A DNA stretch of 64,000 nt from JBCCQH01 sp039024435 (GCA_039024435.1 JBCCQH010000005.1:62001-126000); one strand, 5' to 3'. Positions 17,940 to 26,390 are shown, counted from the stretch's first letter. The notes: generated by a model from the letters alone, not told the origin. Program-made: numbers and translations.

Positions 17940-17989
17940 AATGGCTTCTCAATTCAAGCGGGCAAGTACCCGATGTAAATGGATACGGC

Positions 17990-18025
17990 AAAAACGGAGC
18001 AGTCCCTTAGAGAATTGCTCCGCTT
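17990..18025 (-). terminator. Intrinsic terminator between the two cassette B MbnP genes
   Basis: Read on the - strand, AAGCGGAGCA pairs with TGCTCCGTTT (one G-U pair) around a 14-nt loop and the stem runs into a five-T tract (17990-17994 on the + strand are As). It begins 9 bp after the stop of the MbnP gene at 18034. Confidence 0.8.
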
Positions 18026-18033
18026 CCCGTGAT

Positions 18034-18861
18034 TTATTCGGCAACTATCGCGGTGGGGACACGATTGATGATCGTGGCGGCCAGCGCGGAGTCATTCATC
18101 GTAACTGTGTTCAACTGCGTAGTGAGGTCGACATTCTCCAGGAAGTCCAGCCAATCCACATCCAGGTGAACGGTCGGCGTGGAGTTGAATTCAACGTTGA
18201 AGTGCTGCTCGATGTCCACGGTGCGGCGGTTGTAGCCCAGCCCCACGTGGTAAATAAATTCGGCGTTGGCGGTTGCGTTCATCGCCGCGGTGGTATCAAC
18301 CAACCCTTCGAGGCGCAGGAACTTGTAACCCGTAGCCCAGGACCAGTGGTCAAAAGTAGGATTGGTCGAGGACAGCGGGTGTCCCGTCGGCCAGAGCGAG
18401 GGATCACCGGTGTTGGCGGCGTCGTCTACTCCGACGTCAAACATGATGCCATGGTAGTGGCCCGATGGAATCGCAAAATCAATCGCATATTCCATTGTGC
18501 TGGCATTCACTTGTACGTAGGTGTCGGTCAGCGGCAGCATGCCACCGCCGTCTTGGTGCAGGCGAATGTTCGAAATGTAAAAACGGGCGACGTTGAACTG
18601 GATTTTGCGACCATCAGCGTCGGTCAATTCACTGCCCAGCGTCAAATTGGAAGAACCAGCTTTGGCGTGGAAATGCAGTTTTAAATTGCCCACCTGGGGG
18701 TATTCGCAGGTACCGTCATCCACCTCCGCGGTCGGACTGAAGTTCAGCGAATTGGGATCGGTACATCCTTCTTCTTTACCGCAACCGGTAGCAGAAAAAA
18801 TCAAGGCAAAGGCACTAAGAAACAAGAAATAGCGTGCGAAGGAGTTGTATTTCGAAGACAT
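18034..18861 (-). CDS. MbnP-like copper-associated lipoprotein (cassette B, first copy)
   Basis: 275 aa from the ATG at 18861, which gives a signal peptide with lipobox SATGC (Cys27). Directly after it comes a small Cys-bounded segment, GCTDPNSLNFSP to DDGTCEYP (Cys33, Cys52), a spacer unit common in secreted Bacteroidota proteins. The MbnP domain follows: NLKLHFHAKAG, FYISNIRLH, HWSWATGYKFLRLEG (Trp173, Trp175) and FIYHVGLGY (His205). It is the most histidine-rich of the three paralogues. The gene is followed by a terminator, then the second MbnP gene. Confidence 0.82.
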   Translation of the reverse strand: MSSKYNSFARYFLFLSAFALIFSATGCGKEEGCTDPNSLNFSPTAEVDDGTCEYPQVGNLKLHFHAKAGSSNLTLGSELTDADGRKIQFNVARFYISNIRLHQDGGGMLPLTDTYVQVNASTMEYAIDFAIPSGHYHGIMFDVGVDDAANTGDPSLWPTGHPLSSTNPTFDHWSWATGYKFLRLEGLVDTTAAMNATANAEFIYHVGLGYNRRTVDIEQHFNVEFNSTPTVHLDVDWLDFLENVDLTTQLNTVTMNDSALAATIINRVPTAIVAE

Positions 18862-18986
18862 TTTATATCTGTATGATGAATTAGTAAAGTGTGCAAACTG
18901 AGGAAGGGTACGCGCTCGGCTACCCGGATCGTCCGTTGCCAAATCTGGAGCGTTATCTCCGGTCAGCTTTACGGAAAAAGTATGAT

Positions 18987-19364
18987 TCAGGAAAATACCC
19001 GACGCGGGGGAGGCGCCGTGGGGGGATCATCCCAGATAGACTTGAGAAAGCTTCCGGGCGCAGTTATACGGTGCTCAAGTTGCGCAAATGCTTCCCAGGT
19101 ATCCAGTTCCGGGGCCAGCAACAATATGTCAATGCCGCTGCCCAACTCAACTGCGTCGGATGAGGCGGGAGATGGGGCCTTTTCCTGGAGACGGCTCATG
19201 AGGTAACAAGATCCGTTACATTTCATTTCCGGCCGTTCCACATTGCCGCAATAGTTGTTGACGATGAAGTCGCGGTTCAGCGCGTATTCTAAATACGGAC
19301 CGATGGGTTCAAGTACAATGACTAGAAATCCCAGGATGATCGATATGGTGAAAATGGACTTCAC
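18987..19364 (-). CDS. Small membrane-anchored CX3C protein of the copper-type cassette
   Basis: 125 aa if started at the GTG at 19364 (MKSIFTISII); a TTG at 19388 would add eight residues. One N-terminal membrane segment (about 3-22) precedes Cys39 and a CNGSC motif (Cys49, Cys53) in MKCNGSCYLMSRL; the rest is Pro-rich and acidic. Similar short proteins with a CNGxC motif occur in Bacteroidota near metal-handling genes, which is recollection rather than proof. CX3C is a known copper ligand pair in Sco-type proteins. It lies 125 bp upstream of the first MbnP gene on the same strand. Confidence 0.7.
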   Translation of the reverse strand: MKSIFTISIILGFLVIVLEPIGPYLEYALNRDFIVNNYCGNVERPEMKCNGSCYLMSRLQEKAPSPASSDAVELGSGIDILLLAPELDTWEAFAQLEHRITAPGSFLKSIWDDPPTAPPPRRVFS

Positions 19365-19444
19365 GCGTTCAGCGTTTAATATACTCAAATAAGCGCAAAG
19401 GGGACAAACAGACTGTCACAAAGCTTACAGAGTCCAGCGCCAGG

Positions 19445-20101
19445 TCATTGCCAAGCCACCATTCGTCCGCGGGCGCGACCGCTCGCCTGACGCGCATTGC
19501 CATTCTCATCGTACAGGGTGCAACTGAAGGTGAGCGCGACGGTTTTGTAGGTAGGCACCGCGCGGGTTTGGTCTTCTTGATCGGTCACTTCGGTCACAAC
19601 AAAACTGGCGTTGCTTTGGGTGCCGTTGTTGGTATTGAACTCGGTACCATTGGCGTCAAACCAGCTCACAAATCCACCCGCGACGGCGCTGTCGACCGTC
19701 GTCCGGGCCAGCAGTCCGATGCCTTTGTCGCCCGTAGTCGGTAAAACCGAGTATTCGGCGAAGGTATTGCGCACATCGGGCGTATTGATCAAGATGGCGA
19801 CCGCACCGGATTGGGCGAGGTTTTCCGGAGTGGTATTCGCGATGGCCTCGGCGGAGGCGATGCAGGTAAAGGGCGCGTACTGGTACCCGGAAGGCACTGG
19901 ACCGCCCCAGAAATCACCGACGATATTGCCGTAATCGTTGATGCCTTCCTGGTAAGTGGTTGTGTCCCCATCGATCACGATTTGGAAATAGTACGCGGAA
20001 GTGATCTCATTGGGAAAAGTGGGCGGATCATCTTTGCAGGATCCGAAGACCAGGAGGGCGGCAAGAGCAAGAAAAGGAAGTGTTTTTACGGTATTGAACA
20101 T
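19445..20101 (-). CDS. Lipoprotein of unknown function, Ig-like C-terminus
   Basis: 218 aa from the ATG at 20101, which gives a signal peptide with lipobox VFGSC (Cys21). The body looks like a beta-sandwich, ending in a strand pattern TVALTFSCTLYDENGNA seen in many Bacteroidota lipoproteins. No enzyme motif. It is 80 bp upstream of the CX3C gene on the same strand, so it could be the first gene of cassette B or an independent gene. Confidence 0.65.
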   Translation of the reverse strand: MFNTVKTLPFLALAALLVFGSCKDDPPTFPNEITSAYYFQIVIDGDTTTYQEGINDYGNIVGDFWGGPVPSGYQYAPFTCIASAEAIANTTPENLAQSGAVAILINTPDVRNTFAEYSVLPTTGDKGIGLLARTTVDSAVAGGFVSWFDANGTEFNTNNGTQSNASFVVTEVTDQEDQTRAVPTYKTVALTFSCTLYDENGNARQASGRARGRMVAWQ

Positions 20102-20430
20102 GTGGGTTATCAAACTTTTCGGTGCTCGAATATACGAATTCTGCCCCGATTCGTGGGTGGCAAAATCGGGGGAGGCAAACGACAATCATATCAGCCTGGA
20201 AGATCGCCCCCACAATTCGTGGGACAATCGTTATCGTTTGCCCATCCGGCAAAGGAAACCGAGAGGTACAAAAGGTGGTTTAAAATTGGTTGGTGAAATT
20301 TGCCAGCGCAGATTTTTTTGTCCATCGGAGTTCATTTTGGCGTCCATAGCCAGAGCTACAGGCGAGAAAATAGCGGAAAAGATGCCACCGTAAAATCACG
20401 GGATTAAATTTGCACAGCCTTCAAGGTGGC
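20102..20430. other. Intergenic region holding MITE-like copy 2
   Basis: 329 bp between two - strand genes. The second half is the repeat at 20274-20419; the first half holds no gene I can support and should contain the promoter of the lipoprotein at 20101. Confidence 0.5.
20274..20419. repeat. MITE-like element, copy 2 (about 146 bp)
   Basis: Left end GGTGGTTTAAAATTGGTT and right end ATTAAATTTGCACAGCC match copy 1 at 10091-10244, with shared internal blocks GATTTTTTTGTCCATCG and GGCGAGAAAATAGCGGAA and an internal deletion of about 10 bp. It lies just past the 3' end of the ABC transporter gene (stop at 20431). More diverged at the right end than copy 1. Confidence 0.8.
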
Positions 20431-22221
20431 TCATTTGGCGAATTGCCGCTCGGCAAATTGCAACAGGTAAAGTCGCTTGTAGATCCCGTCCTGCTCCAAC
20501 AATTCCTGGTGATTGCCCCGCTCCATGATTTCGCCTTTGTCCATGACCAGGATTTGGTCGGCCTTTTGGATGGTGGAAAGGCGGTGGGCAATAATGATTG
20601 AGGTCCGGCCCGCCATGACCTTTTCGATGGCGTGCTGGATCAGTTCTTCCGACTCGGTGTCGATGCTCGAGGTCGCTTCATCCAAAATGAGAATGCTCGG
20701 ATCGTAGACCAGCACGCGCGCAAAAGCGATCAATTGGCGCTGTCCGGCGGAAAGGGTCGCGCCGCGTTCCTGCACATTGTAGTCGTAGCCGCCCGGCAAC
20801 TGGGATATAAAGCGATCCGCTCCCACGTAGGCAGCGGCTTTCTGTACTTGCTCCCGGGGGATGTTTGGATTGTTCAGCGTGATGTTGTCGTAGATTGATC
20901 CGGAGAACAGGAAGACATCCTGCAAAACCAAGCCGATCAGGCTCCGCAGCTTCTCCAGCTTGAGCTCGGTGATGTCCACGTCATTGATGCAGATCCGGCC
21001 ACGGTTGATCTCGTAGAGGCGGGAAAGTAGATTGATGATGGTGGTCTTTCCCGCACCGGTCGAGCCGACCAGCGCGACTTTTTTGCCCGCTTTCACATCA
21101 AAACTGATGTCCTTCAGCACCCAGTCCTGCTCATTGTAGGCAAACCACACCTTGCGAAAGGCGATATTCAACGGTCCGTCCTGGCCCTGAATTTCGGTCC
21201 GAGTGCCCGTATCTTCAATGCGGTCTTCAGTGTCGAGTACTTTGAAAATGCGCTCGGCGCTCACCATGCCCAACTGCAAGGTATTGAAGCGGTCGGCGAG
21301 CATCCGAATCGGGCGGAAAAACATGTTAATGTACATCAGAAATGCCACCAGAGCACCGAAGGTAATCACCCCGTCCAGCACCCGCCCGACACCGTACCAG
21401 ACCAACAATGCCGTGGCCAGAGCGGTAATGATTTCGACGGTAGGAAAAAAGATGCTGTAGGCGAGGACGGACTTGAGGTTGGCGTCGCGGTGCTTCCCAT
21501 TGATGTCGTCGAAGCGGTCGTATTCGACCTTTTCCCGGTTAAAAATCTGAATCACCAGCATCCCGGTGATGTGCTCCTGCAAAAACGAGTTCATCTCACT
21601 CACGTATTTGCGCACTCCCTGAAAAGCAGCTTTGATGGTGTTTTTAAAGACGATGGTCGCACCGAGCAGCAAAGGCAGCGTAATCAATATCACCAGGGTC
21701 AGTTTCCAACTCACGACCATCATGATCGTAAAAATCGTCACCAGGGTGAGCAATTCACCCATGATACTGACCAAGCCATTGCTGAATACGTCATTTAGCA
21801 CCTCGACATCGGATATGGTCCGGGTTTGCAGCATTCCGACGGGATTTTGGTCAAAATACTTCGCGCGCATCCGGGTGATGTGGCGATACACCTGGATGCG
21901 AATGTCGCGGATCACGCTTTGGCCCAGCCATCCAGTGAGCATCGTTTGCACGTACATGATCACGGAACGCAGCACCAGCACACCCAAAATCACCAGGATC
22001 CAAAAGCGCACCCCGCTCACGTCACCGCGTACGGTGGGATTGTCCAGGACATACTGAAAAAGGTAAGGCACTACCGGCGCCAGCAATGCCCCCAGGATCG
22101 TAAACAACAAGGCCAAGGCGAATTGCAAACGGTACGCTCCCGTATACGAGAGGATGCGCCGGATCAACCGCCATTCAAATGCGCTGCCTTTAACGGTGGA
22201 TTTTTGGGTTTCCTTGGCCAA
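20431..22221 (-). CDS. ABC transporter, fused permease and ATP-binding protein (MsbA type)
   Basis: Half-transporter of about 596 aa: six membrane helices in the first 320 residues, then an ATPase domain with Walker A GSTGAGKTT (about 380), signature LSAGQRQLIAFARVL (about 490), Walker B ILILDEATSSID (about 510) and the switch His in IIIAHRLSTIQ. It acts as a dimer in the inner membrane, most likely exporting a lipid or other hydrophobic compound. No ATG fits; the TTG at 22221 (MAKETQKS) starts just before the conserved part, while a TTG at 22284 would add 21 residues. Confidence 0.88.
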   Translation of the reverse strand: MAKETQKSTVKGSAFEWRLIRRILSYTGAYRLQFALALLFTILGALLAPVVPYLFQYVLDNPTVRGDVSGVRFWILVILGVLVLRSVIMYVQTMLTGWLGQSVIRDIRIQVYRHITRMRAKYFDQNPVGMLQTRTISDVEVLNDVFSNGLVSIMGELLTLVTIFTIMMVVSWKLTLVILITLPLLLGATIVFKNTIKAAFQGVRKYVSEMNSFLQEHITGMLVIQIFNREKVEYDRFDDINGKHRDANLKSVLAYSIFFPTVEIITALATALLVWYGVGRVLDGVITFGALVAFLMYINMFFRPIRMLADRFNTLQLGMVSAERIFKVLDTEDRIEDTGTRTEIQGQDGPLNIAFRKVWFAYNEQDWVLKDISFDVKAGKKVALVGSTGAGKTTIINLLSRLYEINRGRICINDVDITELKLEKLRSLIGLVLQDVFLFSGSIYDNITLNNPNIPREQVQKAAAYVGADRFISQLPGGYDYNVQERGATLSAGQRQLIAFARVLVYDPSILILDEATSSIDTESEELIQHAIEKVMAGRTSIIIAHRLSTIQKADQILVMDKGEIMERGNHQELLEQDGIYKRLYLLQFAERQFAK

Positions 22222-22381
22222 TGTTAGAGAATTGTAAAGGGTCGAAAATACGAAATCAAGTTGACAATCGACCGGACGGAGCAATGTTTTGCGGGTGGAC
22301 CCGGCGACTGGTTTGAAAAATCACCGCTGGATCAGGATATTTGGAGACGTGGGCGATGCACTTGCCATATACAACTTCTTG

Positions 22382-22522
22382 ATGGACAACTCGATCCCCA
22401 TTGCGGTGATACTGGCCTTGTTCGTATCGATTGGGTTTCGGGGAGCGGCGCTGCTGCGGTGGATTCGGAAAAGGCTCTTGGGCCGTCGAACCGATCCTCC
22501 CAAAAACGGCGACGGCCCCTAA
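22382..22522 (+). CDS. Possible 46-aa single-pass membrane protein
   Basis: From the ATG at 22382 there is MDNSIPIAVILALFVSIGF followed by a basic stretch (LLRWIRKRLLGRR). The hydrophobic segment plus positive tail is what a small inner-membrane protein looks like. The frame extends upstream to a TTG at 22289. No homologue is recognised, and chance is a fair alternative. Confidence 0.3.
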   Translation: MDNSIPIAVILALFVSIGFRGAALLRWIRKRLLGRRTDPPKNGDGP

Positions 22523-22756
22523 TGGGACCGTTTTTGCAAAGCTGTTTCTGAGCAGATGGGCTTGCGCCGGTGTGTTCATCGTCAATCAGGTAATTATCTA
22601 TAGCGCATCTTTACGTATATCTTGTTTCGACGTCAACGTTTTTGTCAACGATTACAATATGCAGACTATTTTTCCGGGGCCCATGGAAAAAAATCTCTCT
22701 GGGTAACGGAAAAAATTTACAACTTACTGAAATTCAATGCTTAAATGGGATGGAGA

Positions 22757-22779
22757 ATTTCCAATCAATCAATTTCCAA
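22757..22779. promoter_or_regulatory. Paired ATTTCCAA sites, candidate operator
   Basis: ATTTCCAA at 22757-22764 and again at 22772-22779, 15 bp apart. The same octamer pair with the same spacing, in the opposite orientation, occurs at 26368-26390 upstream of the glycosyltransferase gene. Confidence 0.35.
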
Positions 22780-22930
22780 TTAATCGATTGCCACTCCCTC
22801 GCAGTTCATTGGCGATTGAAAAATCTCCCCCGGGAAATTAAGTGAAGCGTCCCTTGAAAATTGAACAACGTGCTCGACAACTGTGCAATTGTGTGGAGAC
22901 AATTGCATTTCACATTCGCTGCGCTTGTCT

Positions 22931-22938
22931 TATTTTTG
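22931..22938 (+). promoter_or_regulatory. Bacteroidota -7 element for the oxidoreductase operon
   Basis: TATTTTTG matches the TAnnTTTG consensus in full and lies 26 bp before the ATG at 22965. The nearest TTG (22903-22905) is 25 bp upstream, slightly beyond the usual spacing. Confidence 0.45.
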
Positions 22939-22964
22939 CCGCAGAAGAATGAAACACCGGTAGT

Positions 22965-23945
22965 ATGATCAAGATTGGCTTATTGGGAGTGGGACACTTG
23001 GGCAATATCCACCTGAAATTGCTCAAACAGATCCCCGAATTCGAGATTGTCGGCATCTACGACGCAGACCCCGTGCGCGCCGCCGAAAAATCCGCCGAAT
23101 ATGAGGTCCAGGCGTGGGAAGACCCCATTGCCCTCATGGATGCCGTGGAGGCTGTGGATATCGTCACGCCCACCAGCACCCACCACGACCTCGCCAAGCA
23201 AGCCATGAAGCGCTTCAAGCACGTGTTCATCGAAAAGCCGGTCACCGCTACGGTAGAAGAGGCCCGGAAACTGATGGCCCTCGCCCGCGAGGCCGGCGTC
23301 AAGGTCCAGGTCGGCCACGTCGAGCGCTTCAACCCCGCTTTCCTCGCCCTGCGCGGCAAAGACATCCAGCCCATGTTCATCGAAGCCCACCGCCTCGCCC
23401 AGTGGAATCCCCGGGGCACCGACGTTTCGGTCGTGCTCGATCTGATGATCCACGACATCGATGTCGTCCTCAGCGTGGTAAAATTTGGCGTCAAAAAAAT
23501 CAGCGCCAGTGGCGTAGCTGTGGTCAGCGATACCCCGGACATCGCCAATGCCCGCATCGAATTCGACAACGGCTGCGTGGCCAACCTGACCGCCAGCCGC
23601 ATTTCCCTGAAAAACATGCGCAAGATGCGGATCTTCCAGCGCAACGCGTATCTGTCGGTGGATTTCCTCGCCAAAAAGACCGAAATCCTCCACATCAACG
23701 ACGCCGACGAACGGCCCGCCCCCGACGACCTCATGTTTGAGTTCCAGGCCGGAGATCAGACCAAGTACCTCCGCATGGAACTCCCGCCGGTCGAAGCGGT
23801 CAACTCGATCAAGCTGGAGCTCGAAGAATTTGCCGAGGCGATCCGCACCGATTCCACTCCCCCCGTGACCCTCGATGAAGCGGTGGCTGCGCTCGACTGC
23901 GCCCACCTCATCGTAGAGAAAATCAACCAGTTATGCATCGTCTGA
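22965..23945 (+). CDS. Gfo/Idh/MocA family NAD(P)-dependent oxidoreductase
   Basis: 326-aa cytoplasmic enzyme. The Rossmann motif GLLGVGHLGNIH (residues 5-16) binds NAD(P), EKPVTA (about residue 90) carries the conserved lysine, and MIHDIDVV (about 160) has the His-Asp seen in sugar dehydrogenases of this family. Likely oxidises a nucleotide sugar or free sugar at C3 or C4; the exact substrate is not deducible. It overlaps the following lipoprotein gene by 13 bp and leads a group that includes a sugar transferase, which suggests a role in surface polysaccharide. Confidence 0.9.
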   Translation: MIKIGLLGVGHLGNIHLKLLKQIPEFEIVGIYDADPVRAAEKSAEYEVQAWEDPIALMDAVEAVDIVTPTSTHHDLAKQAMKRFKHVFIEKPVTATVEEARKLMALAREAGVKVQVGHVERFNPAFLALRGKDIQPMFIEAHRLAQWNPRGTDVSVVLDLMIHDIDVVLSVVKFGVKKISASGVAVVSDTPDIANARIEFDNGCVANLTASRISLKNMRKMRIFQRNAYLSVDFLAKKTEILHINDADERPAPDDLMFEFQAGDQTKYLRMELPPVEAVNSIKLELEEFAEAIRTDSTPPVTLDEAVAALDCAHLIVEKINQLCIV

Positions 23946-24835
23946 TCACCTTAGTGACTTGTCTCTTTGCGATTTCCTTCAGTGGTTGTTCTCCGTTTGA
24001 CCGGCCGGAGGACATCCCTGCCTACCTGGAATTCCGCAATCCGCGGGTGATTCTGGACGACAACTCGACCTTTACCAGCAACATCGGCATCCGGGACGTC
24101 TGGCTCTACCAAGGTGGCTTCCTGCAAGGCATATATCCCGTCAATCCGGTCGAAGACAGCAACTGGGTCGCGATTCCGGTCATCAACCTGGAAAACAATG
24201 ACTTTTTTATCGATGCCGGCATCCACGAAACCGGACAGTCGTCTTTTCACCTCCCCTACCCTTTCTGGGACCGGATCGAATTTACCCTGGACCTTACGCC
24301 GGGCGATACCTTTGTCGTGGAACCCGAAGTCCGTTATGTGGAAGAAGAACGCTATCTGGCGCCGGTCTACGAGCGATTTGATGGCGGTCTAATCGACCTC
24401 GTGCCGTTCAATTCCAGCCTCATCGAGCTTGACAGCACCTTTGTGCGGCTCTCGACCACCGAAGTCTTTCGGGGCAATTCTTCGGGCTTTGTGAATTTCG
24501 GGCCGGATGATCGCTGGTTTGAAGCCATCAACTCCACGCCTTTCCAATTGGACAAATCGAAAGACGTCTACCTCGAGATCACCTACAAAAACTCCGTTCC
24601 GCTGGAAGTCGGGCTGGTATACCAAAATATCAGCGGGCTATTTCCCGAATCGGTGGTGACCATCACCCCGAAAGAAGACTGGAACACGATTTACATTCAC
24701 CTAATCGAACAGACGCGCAACATTTTGAACCTGAGTGGCGACATCGCCAACTTTTGGATTTGGTTGCGTGCCGACGGTGAAGGGAATGATGGCTATATTT
24801 ACCTCGACGATATTCGACTCATTCGCGAGAGATAG
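23933..24835 (+). CDS. Lipoprotein of unknown function
   Basis: 300 aa with a signal peptide and lipobox ISFSGC (Cys19). An N-terminal half with a carboxypeptidase-regulatory-like or beta-sandwich look (VWLYQGGFLQGIYPV) is followed by a jelly-roll-like domain (GPDDRWFEAINSTPF, DGYIYLDDIRL) resembling carbohydrate-binding folds. No catalytic motif. Its start lies inside the previous gene and its stop is 3 bp before the sugar transferase gene, so all three are translated from one transcript. Confidence 0.75.
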   Translation: MHRLITLVTCLFAISFSGCSPFDRPEDIPAYLEFRNPRVILDDNSTFTSNIGIRDVWLYQGGFLQGIYPVNPVEDSNWVAIPVINLENNDFFIDAGIHETGQSSFHLPYPFWDRIEFTLDLTPGDTFVVEPEVRYVEEERYLAPVYERFDGGLIDLVPFNSSLIELDSTFVRLSTTEVFRGNSSGFVNFGPDDRWFEAINSTPFQLDKSKDVYLEITYKNSVPLEVGLVYQNISGLFPESVVTITPKEDWNTIYIHLIEQTRNILNLSGDIANFWIWLRADGEGNDGYIYLDDIRLIRER

Positions 24836-24838
24836 ACC

Positions 24839-26245
24839 GTGAACCGCACCCTAAAGGCTCTTCAATATTTGCTGCTGGATCTGCTCGTTTCGTACGGAGC
24901 CTGGATGATCTTTTTCCTGATGCGGCGGTTCGTCTTTGAGAGCGATACCTTTGCCTACACCGACGAAAAGTTCTTCATGCAGTTGGTGCCGGCGACAATC
25001 ATCTCCCTGTATTGGATCTTTTTGTACGCACTGGCGGGGCTGTACACCGATCCCTACCGGAAATCCCGCCTGCGGGAAATCATCCAGGTCTTTAAGTTTA
25101 CGCTTGCGGGGGTGCTCTTCATCTTTTTCTTCATTTTCCTAGACGATCCCATTCCCAATACTTCCTCCTACCGCTTTTACATCTACTACTTTTTGATCCA
25201 GTTCAGCGCGATCAGTGCAGTGCATTTCCTCATTTCTACCAACACGAATTTGCGGCTGCGGAAACGCAAAATTGGTTTCCCCACCCTGATCATCGGCTGT
25301 GGCGAAGAAGCCTTTCGGGTCTGGCAGGAATTGGAAAATCGGAGTTGGTCTCTGGGCTTCAAGTTCACCGGCTTTCTGTCCTTGCCCGAAGCCAAAGACA
25401 ACCGTTTCTACGGCAAACTCAAGCATTACGGTGAAATTGGTCGAATGCACGAAGTGATCAATGCCCGCGGCATCGAGGAAGTGATCATTGCCCTGGACAA
25501 AGAAGACAAGGACCGCATCATCGAGGTGGTGGACTTGCTGGAAAGCACCCGCGCCCGCATCAAAATCGTCCCCGGAATCTACGACTACATCCTGGGCCGG
25601 GTCAAAACCACCCACCTACTCGGCTCGCCCCTCATCGAGATCAATCCCCGCATCCTTTCCAATACCGAGGTCTTCATCAAACGCACCTTTGACATCAGCG
25701 TGTCCCTGTTCATGCTGATCGTGCTCTCGCCGCTCTATCTCGTCCTCGCCATCGCCGTAAAATCCGACTCCAAAGGCCCGATTTTTTACCGGCAAGAACG
25801 CATTGGCAAGTGGGGCAAGCCCTTCCGCATCATCAAATACCGCACCATGCGGACCGACGCCGAAAAGTTCGGGCCCGCCCTTTCCCAGGAGCGCGATCCT
25901 CGCATCACCAAAGTCGGCCGCATCCTGCGCAAGACCCGCCTCGACGAATTCCCCCAGTTCTGGAACGTCCTCAAGGGCGACATGAGCATCGTGGGACCGC
26001 GCCCCGAACGGGAATTTTTCATCGATCAGATCGTACAAACTGCCCCTCACTACCGGCATTTGCACCGGGTGCGCCCCGGCATCACGTCCTGGGGACAGGT
26101 CAAATACGGCTACGCTTCAAATGTCGAGGAAATGATCGAGCGCATGACCTATGACATCCTCTACATCGAAAACATTTCCCTTTTCCTGGACGTGAAAATC
26201 CTGATCTACACCGTACTGGTCATGGTCGAAGGGCGCGGGAAATGA
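24839..26245 (+). CDS. Undecaprenyl-phosphate sugar phosphotransferase (exopolysaccharide priming enzyme)
   Basis: 468-aa polytopic membrane enzyme that starts a glycan by transferring a sugar-1-phosphate from a nucleotide sugar to the lipid carrier. Four or five N-terminal membrane segments, a CoA-binding-like Rossmann region (TLIIGCGEEAFRV), another membrane segment (about 285-305), and the bacterial sugar transferase domain with KYRTMRTDAEKFGP, TRLDEFPQFWNVLKGDMS and GPRPERE. Start is GTG at 24839, 3 bp after the preceding stop. WcaJ/WbaP-type; glucose or galactose specificity is unknown. Confidence 0.92.
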   Translation: MNRTLKALQYLLLDLLVSYGAWMIFFLMRRFVFESDTFAYTDEKFFMQLVPATIISLYWIFLYALAGLYTDPYRKSRLREIIQVFKFTLAGVLFIFFFIFLDDPIPNTSSYRFYIYYFLIQFSAISAVHFLISTNTNLRLRKRKIGFPTLIIGCGEEAFRVWQELENRSWSLGFKFTGFLSLPEAKDNRFYGKLKHYGEIGRMHEVINARGIEEVIIALDKEDKDRIIEVVDLLESTRARIKIVPGIYDYILGRVKTTHLLGSPLIEINPRILSNTEVFIKRTFDISVSLFMLIVLSPLYLVLAIAVKSDSKGPIFYRQERIGKWGKPFRIIKYRTMRTDAEKFGPALSQERDPRITKVGRILRKTRLDEFPQFWNVLKGDMSIVGPRPEREFFIDQIVQTAPHYRHLHRVRPGITSWGQVKYGYASNVEEMIERMTYDILYIENISLFLDVKILIYTVLVMVEGRGK

Positions 26246-26360
26246 AATTCAGCCTCCGCCGCGCGGTGTTCAAATTGATAAATTTGAATGCGTCTACGGG
26301 AAGGATTTGGGTTGAGATCCCTTTTCGTCGATTGTAGGCCGCGCGTTCACGACGGGCAAA

Positions 26361-26390
26361 TTGGAAATTGGAAATCGAGCAATTGGAAAT
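26361..26390. promoter_or_regulatory. TTGGAAAT iterons upstream of the glycosyltransferase gene
   Basis: Three TTGGAAAT units, at 26361-26368, 26368-26375 and 26383-26390. The last two have the same 15-bp spacing as the ATTTCCAA pair at 22757-22779, which is the same octamer on the other strand. Confidence 0.35.

Larger units (their letters stand above)
22523..22964. other. AT-rich intergenic region before the polysaccharide genes
   Basis: 442 bp without a supported gene. It holds a pair of ATTTCCAA sites 15 bp apart (22757 and 22772) and a perfect -7 box TATTTTTG at 22931-22938, 26 bp before the next start codon. Confidence 0.5.

Noticed and set aside
2017..19364. A methanobactin operon
   Set aside because: MbnP and MbnH homologues are present, but no MbnB/MbnC-type biosynthesis proteins, no MbnT/MbnM exporter pair and no short Cys-containing precursor peptide was seen near either cassette.
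20431..22221. The ABC exporter as a copper or methanobactin exporter belonging to cassette B
   Set aside because: It is separated by a MITE-like repeat and a lipoprotein gene and has ordinary MsbA-type features.
26269..26288. AT-rich hairpin TTCAAATT/AATTTGAA after the sugar transferase gene
   Set aside because: Weak stem with no T tract; not called a terminator.
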